DNA of 34,484 nt from Candidatus Nitrotoga sp. 1052 (GTDB taxonomy: Bacteria > Pseudomonadota > Gammaproteobacteria > Burkholderiales > Gallionellaceae). Both the position numbers and the translations under genes were made by a program. Within the stretch, counting starts at the first letter, position 1; every line of letters starts with the position of its first letter. Of this stretch, positions 33,933 through 34,484 are shown piece after piece. The stretch covers positions 1 to 34,484 of the forward strand of contig NZ_CAKMHQ010000033.1 in the NCBI RefSeq assembly GCF_927312905.1. Direction: 5' to 3'. The notes beneath the pieces were generated by a model. The model was given only the letters and a program-made list of their open reading frames with translations, was not told the DNA's origin and did not search any database.

Positions 33933-34412
33933 ATAAAAATCAACATTCATATCGCCACGCAGACACTTGAGTTACTCGACGATGCAGGCATGCTATTGCA
34001 TCGTTATCCAGTTTCTACAGCTGCTAATGGAGTGGGTGAGAAATCCGGCAGTTATTGCACGCCGCGCGGCAAGCACAGCATTCGTGCCAAAATCGGTGCA
34101 AGCCAGCCGCTCAATACCGTGTTCGTAAGACGTCGACCTACCGGCGAAATCTATACGCCGGAACTGGGGGCGCAGTATCCGGGTCGTGATTGGATACTGA
34201 CGCGCATATTGTGGCTGTCTGGCAGTGAAGTCGGTTTCAACCGTTTAGGTGCCTGCGACACCATGCGTCGCTATATATATATTCACGGTACGCCGGACAG
34301 TACGAAACTCGGCCAACCTGGCTCCAAGGGCTGTGTGCGCATGCGCAATGCCGACCTTGTGGAGCTGTTCGACCTTGTTCCGGTGGATACCGAAGTTTAC
34401 ATTGGCATGTAA
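33933..34412 (+). CDS. L,D-transpeptidase (YkuD domain), unusual start codon
   Basis: A YkuD-type L,D-transpeptidase that would cross-link peptidoglycan or anchor lipoproteins. The active-site motif is SKGCVRM, with the catalytic cysteine, preceded by the histidine in IHGTPDS. The reading frame extends upstream of the first ATG (33990) with typical family sequence KINIHIATQTLELLDDAG. The natural start therefore lies at ATA 33933-33935 (AAGG seven bases upstream) or ATT 33930, giving about 159 residues. Starting at 33990 would remove the first strands. No signal peptide is seen, as in many short relatives. Confidence 0.8.
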   Translation: MKINIHIATQTLELLDDAGMLLHRYPVSTAANGVGEKSGSYCTPRGKHSIRAKIGASQPLNTVFVRRRPTGEIYTPELGAQYPGRDWILTRILWLSGSEVGFNRLGACDTMRRYIYIHGTPDSTKLGQPGSKGCVRMRNADLVELFDLVPVDTEVYIGM

Positions 34413-34484
34413 TCTGCAGTGTATATCCTGTGGCGGATTCAACTCTGAAGTGCAACTTTTGTAAGTGAATTTAGGTGGCGAGCT

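Overview
The window looks like the right-hand end of an integrated genomic island in a betaproteobacterium, plausibly a Nitrosomonadales-type organism, although the genus is an inference. The evidence is the style of the two flanking housekeeping genes (tadA and an L,D-transpeptidase) and a tRNA-His 3' fragment at 32877-32924. That fragment is a typical footprint of tyrosine-recombinase integration. Bases 1 to about 32.9 kb are accessory DNA and bases after about 32,925 are probably chromosome. The integrase and the intact tRNA-His should lie to the left, outside the window.

Layout. (1) 0.2-2.0 kb: an SGNH hydrolase and an astacin/matrixin-like zinc protease, followed by an IS91-type transposase remnant. 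(2) 2.9-5.6 kb: two overlapping lipoprotein genes and a small soluble protein. (3) 5.8-7.2 kb: a four-helix membrane protein with a periplasmic coiled coil, preceded by a textbook LexA/SOS box. (4) 7.4-10.4 kb: a Het-C-like lipoprotein coupled to an M48-like protease, with a divergent lipoprotein M48-like protease. (5) 11.2-16.1 kb: a second pair of overlapping lipoproteins, one a 1215-residue coiled-coil protein, plus a DUF4360-like protein. (6) 16.1-18.2 kb: mobile-element debris, a HigBA toxin-antitoxin pair and an AbiEii-type fragment. (7) 18.2-20.5 kb: a DUF4143 ATPase and two unknown genes. (8) 20.7-26.8 kb: a DNA-processing and anti-restriction module with a RecE-like nuclease, a RecT annealing protein, a Toprim primase-like protein, RadC, a zinc-ribbon protein and ArdC. 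(9) 26.8-32.9 kb: a group II intron-like 3' end, a Sel1/TPR-like protein, HU, a RelE remnant, a YjjJ-type HipA kinase and a decayed DinJ-YafQ pair. (10) 32.9-34.5 kb: chromosome, with tadA and an L,D-transpeptidase.

The most striking signal is in region 8. Nearly every gene or gene pair there is preceded by the same structured leader. Eight copies or variants are visible, two of them in tandem before the primase gene. The leader resembles the bioinformatically described radC RNA motif, whose function is unsettled. In most copies a GTGTCYCC segment followed by a T-run can pair either with an upstream GGGGACAC arm (terminator-like) or with a downstream GGAGACAC that contains the ribosome-binding site. 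This would let one signal control the whole recombination and anti-restriction regulon gene by gene. A second candidate system is the set of lipoproteins, coiled-coil proteins and extracytoplasmic hydrolases in regions 1-5, including the SOS-box-controlled membrane protein. No function is assigned to it here. All calls come from reading the sequence; no database search was run.
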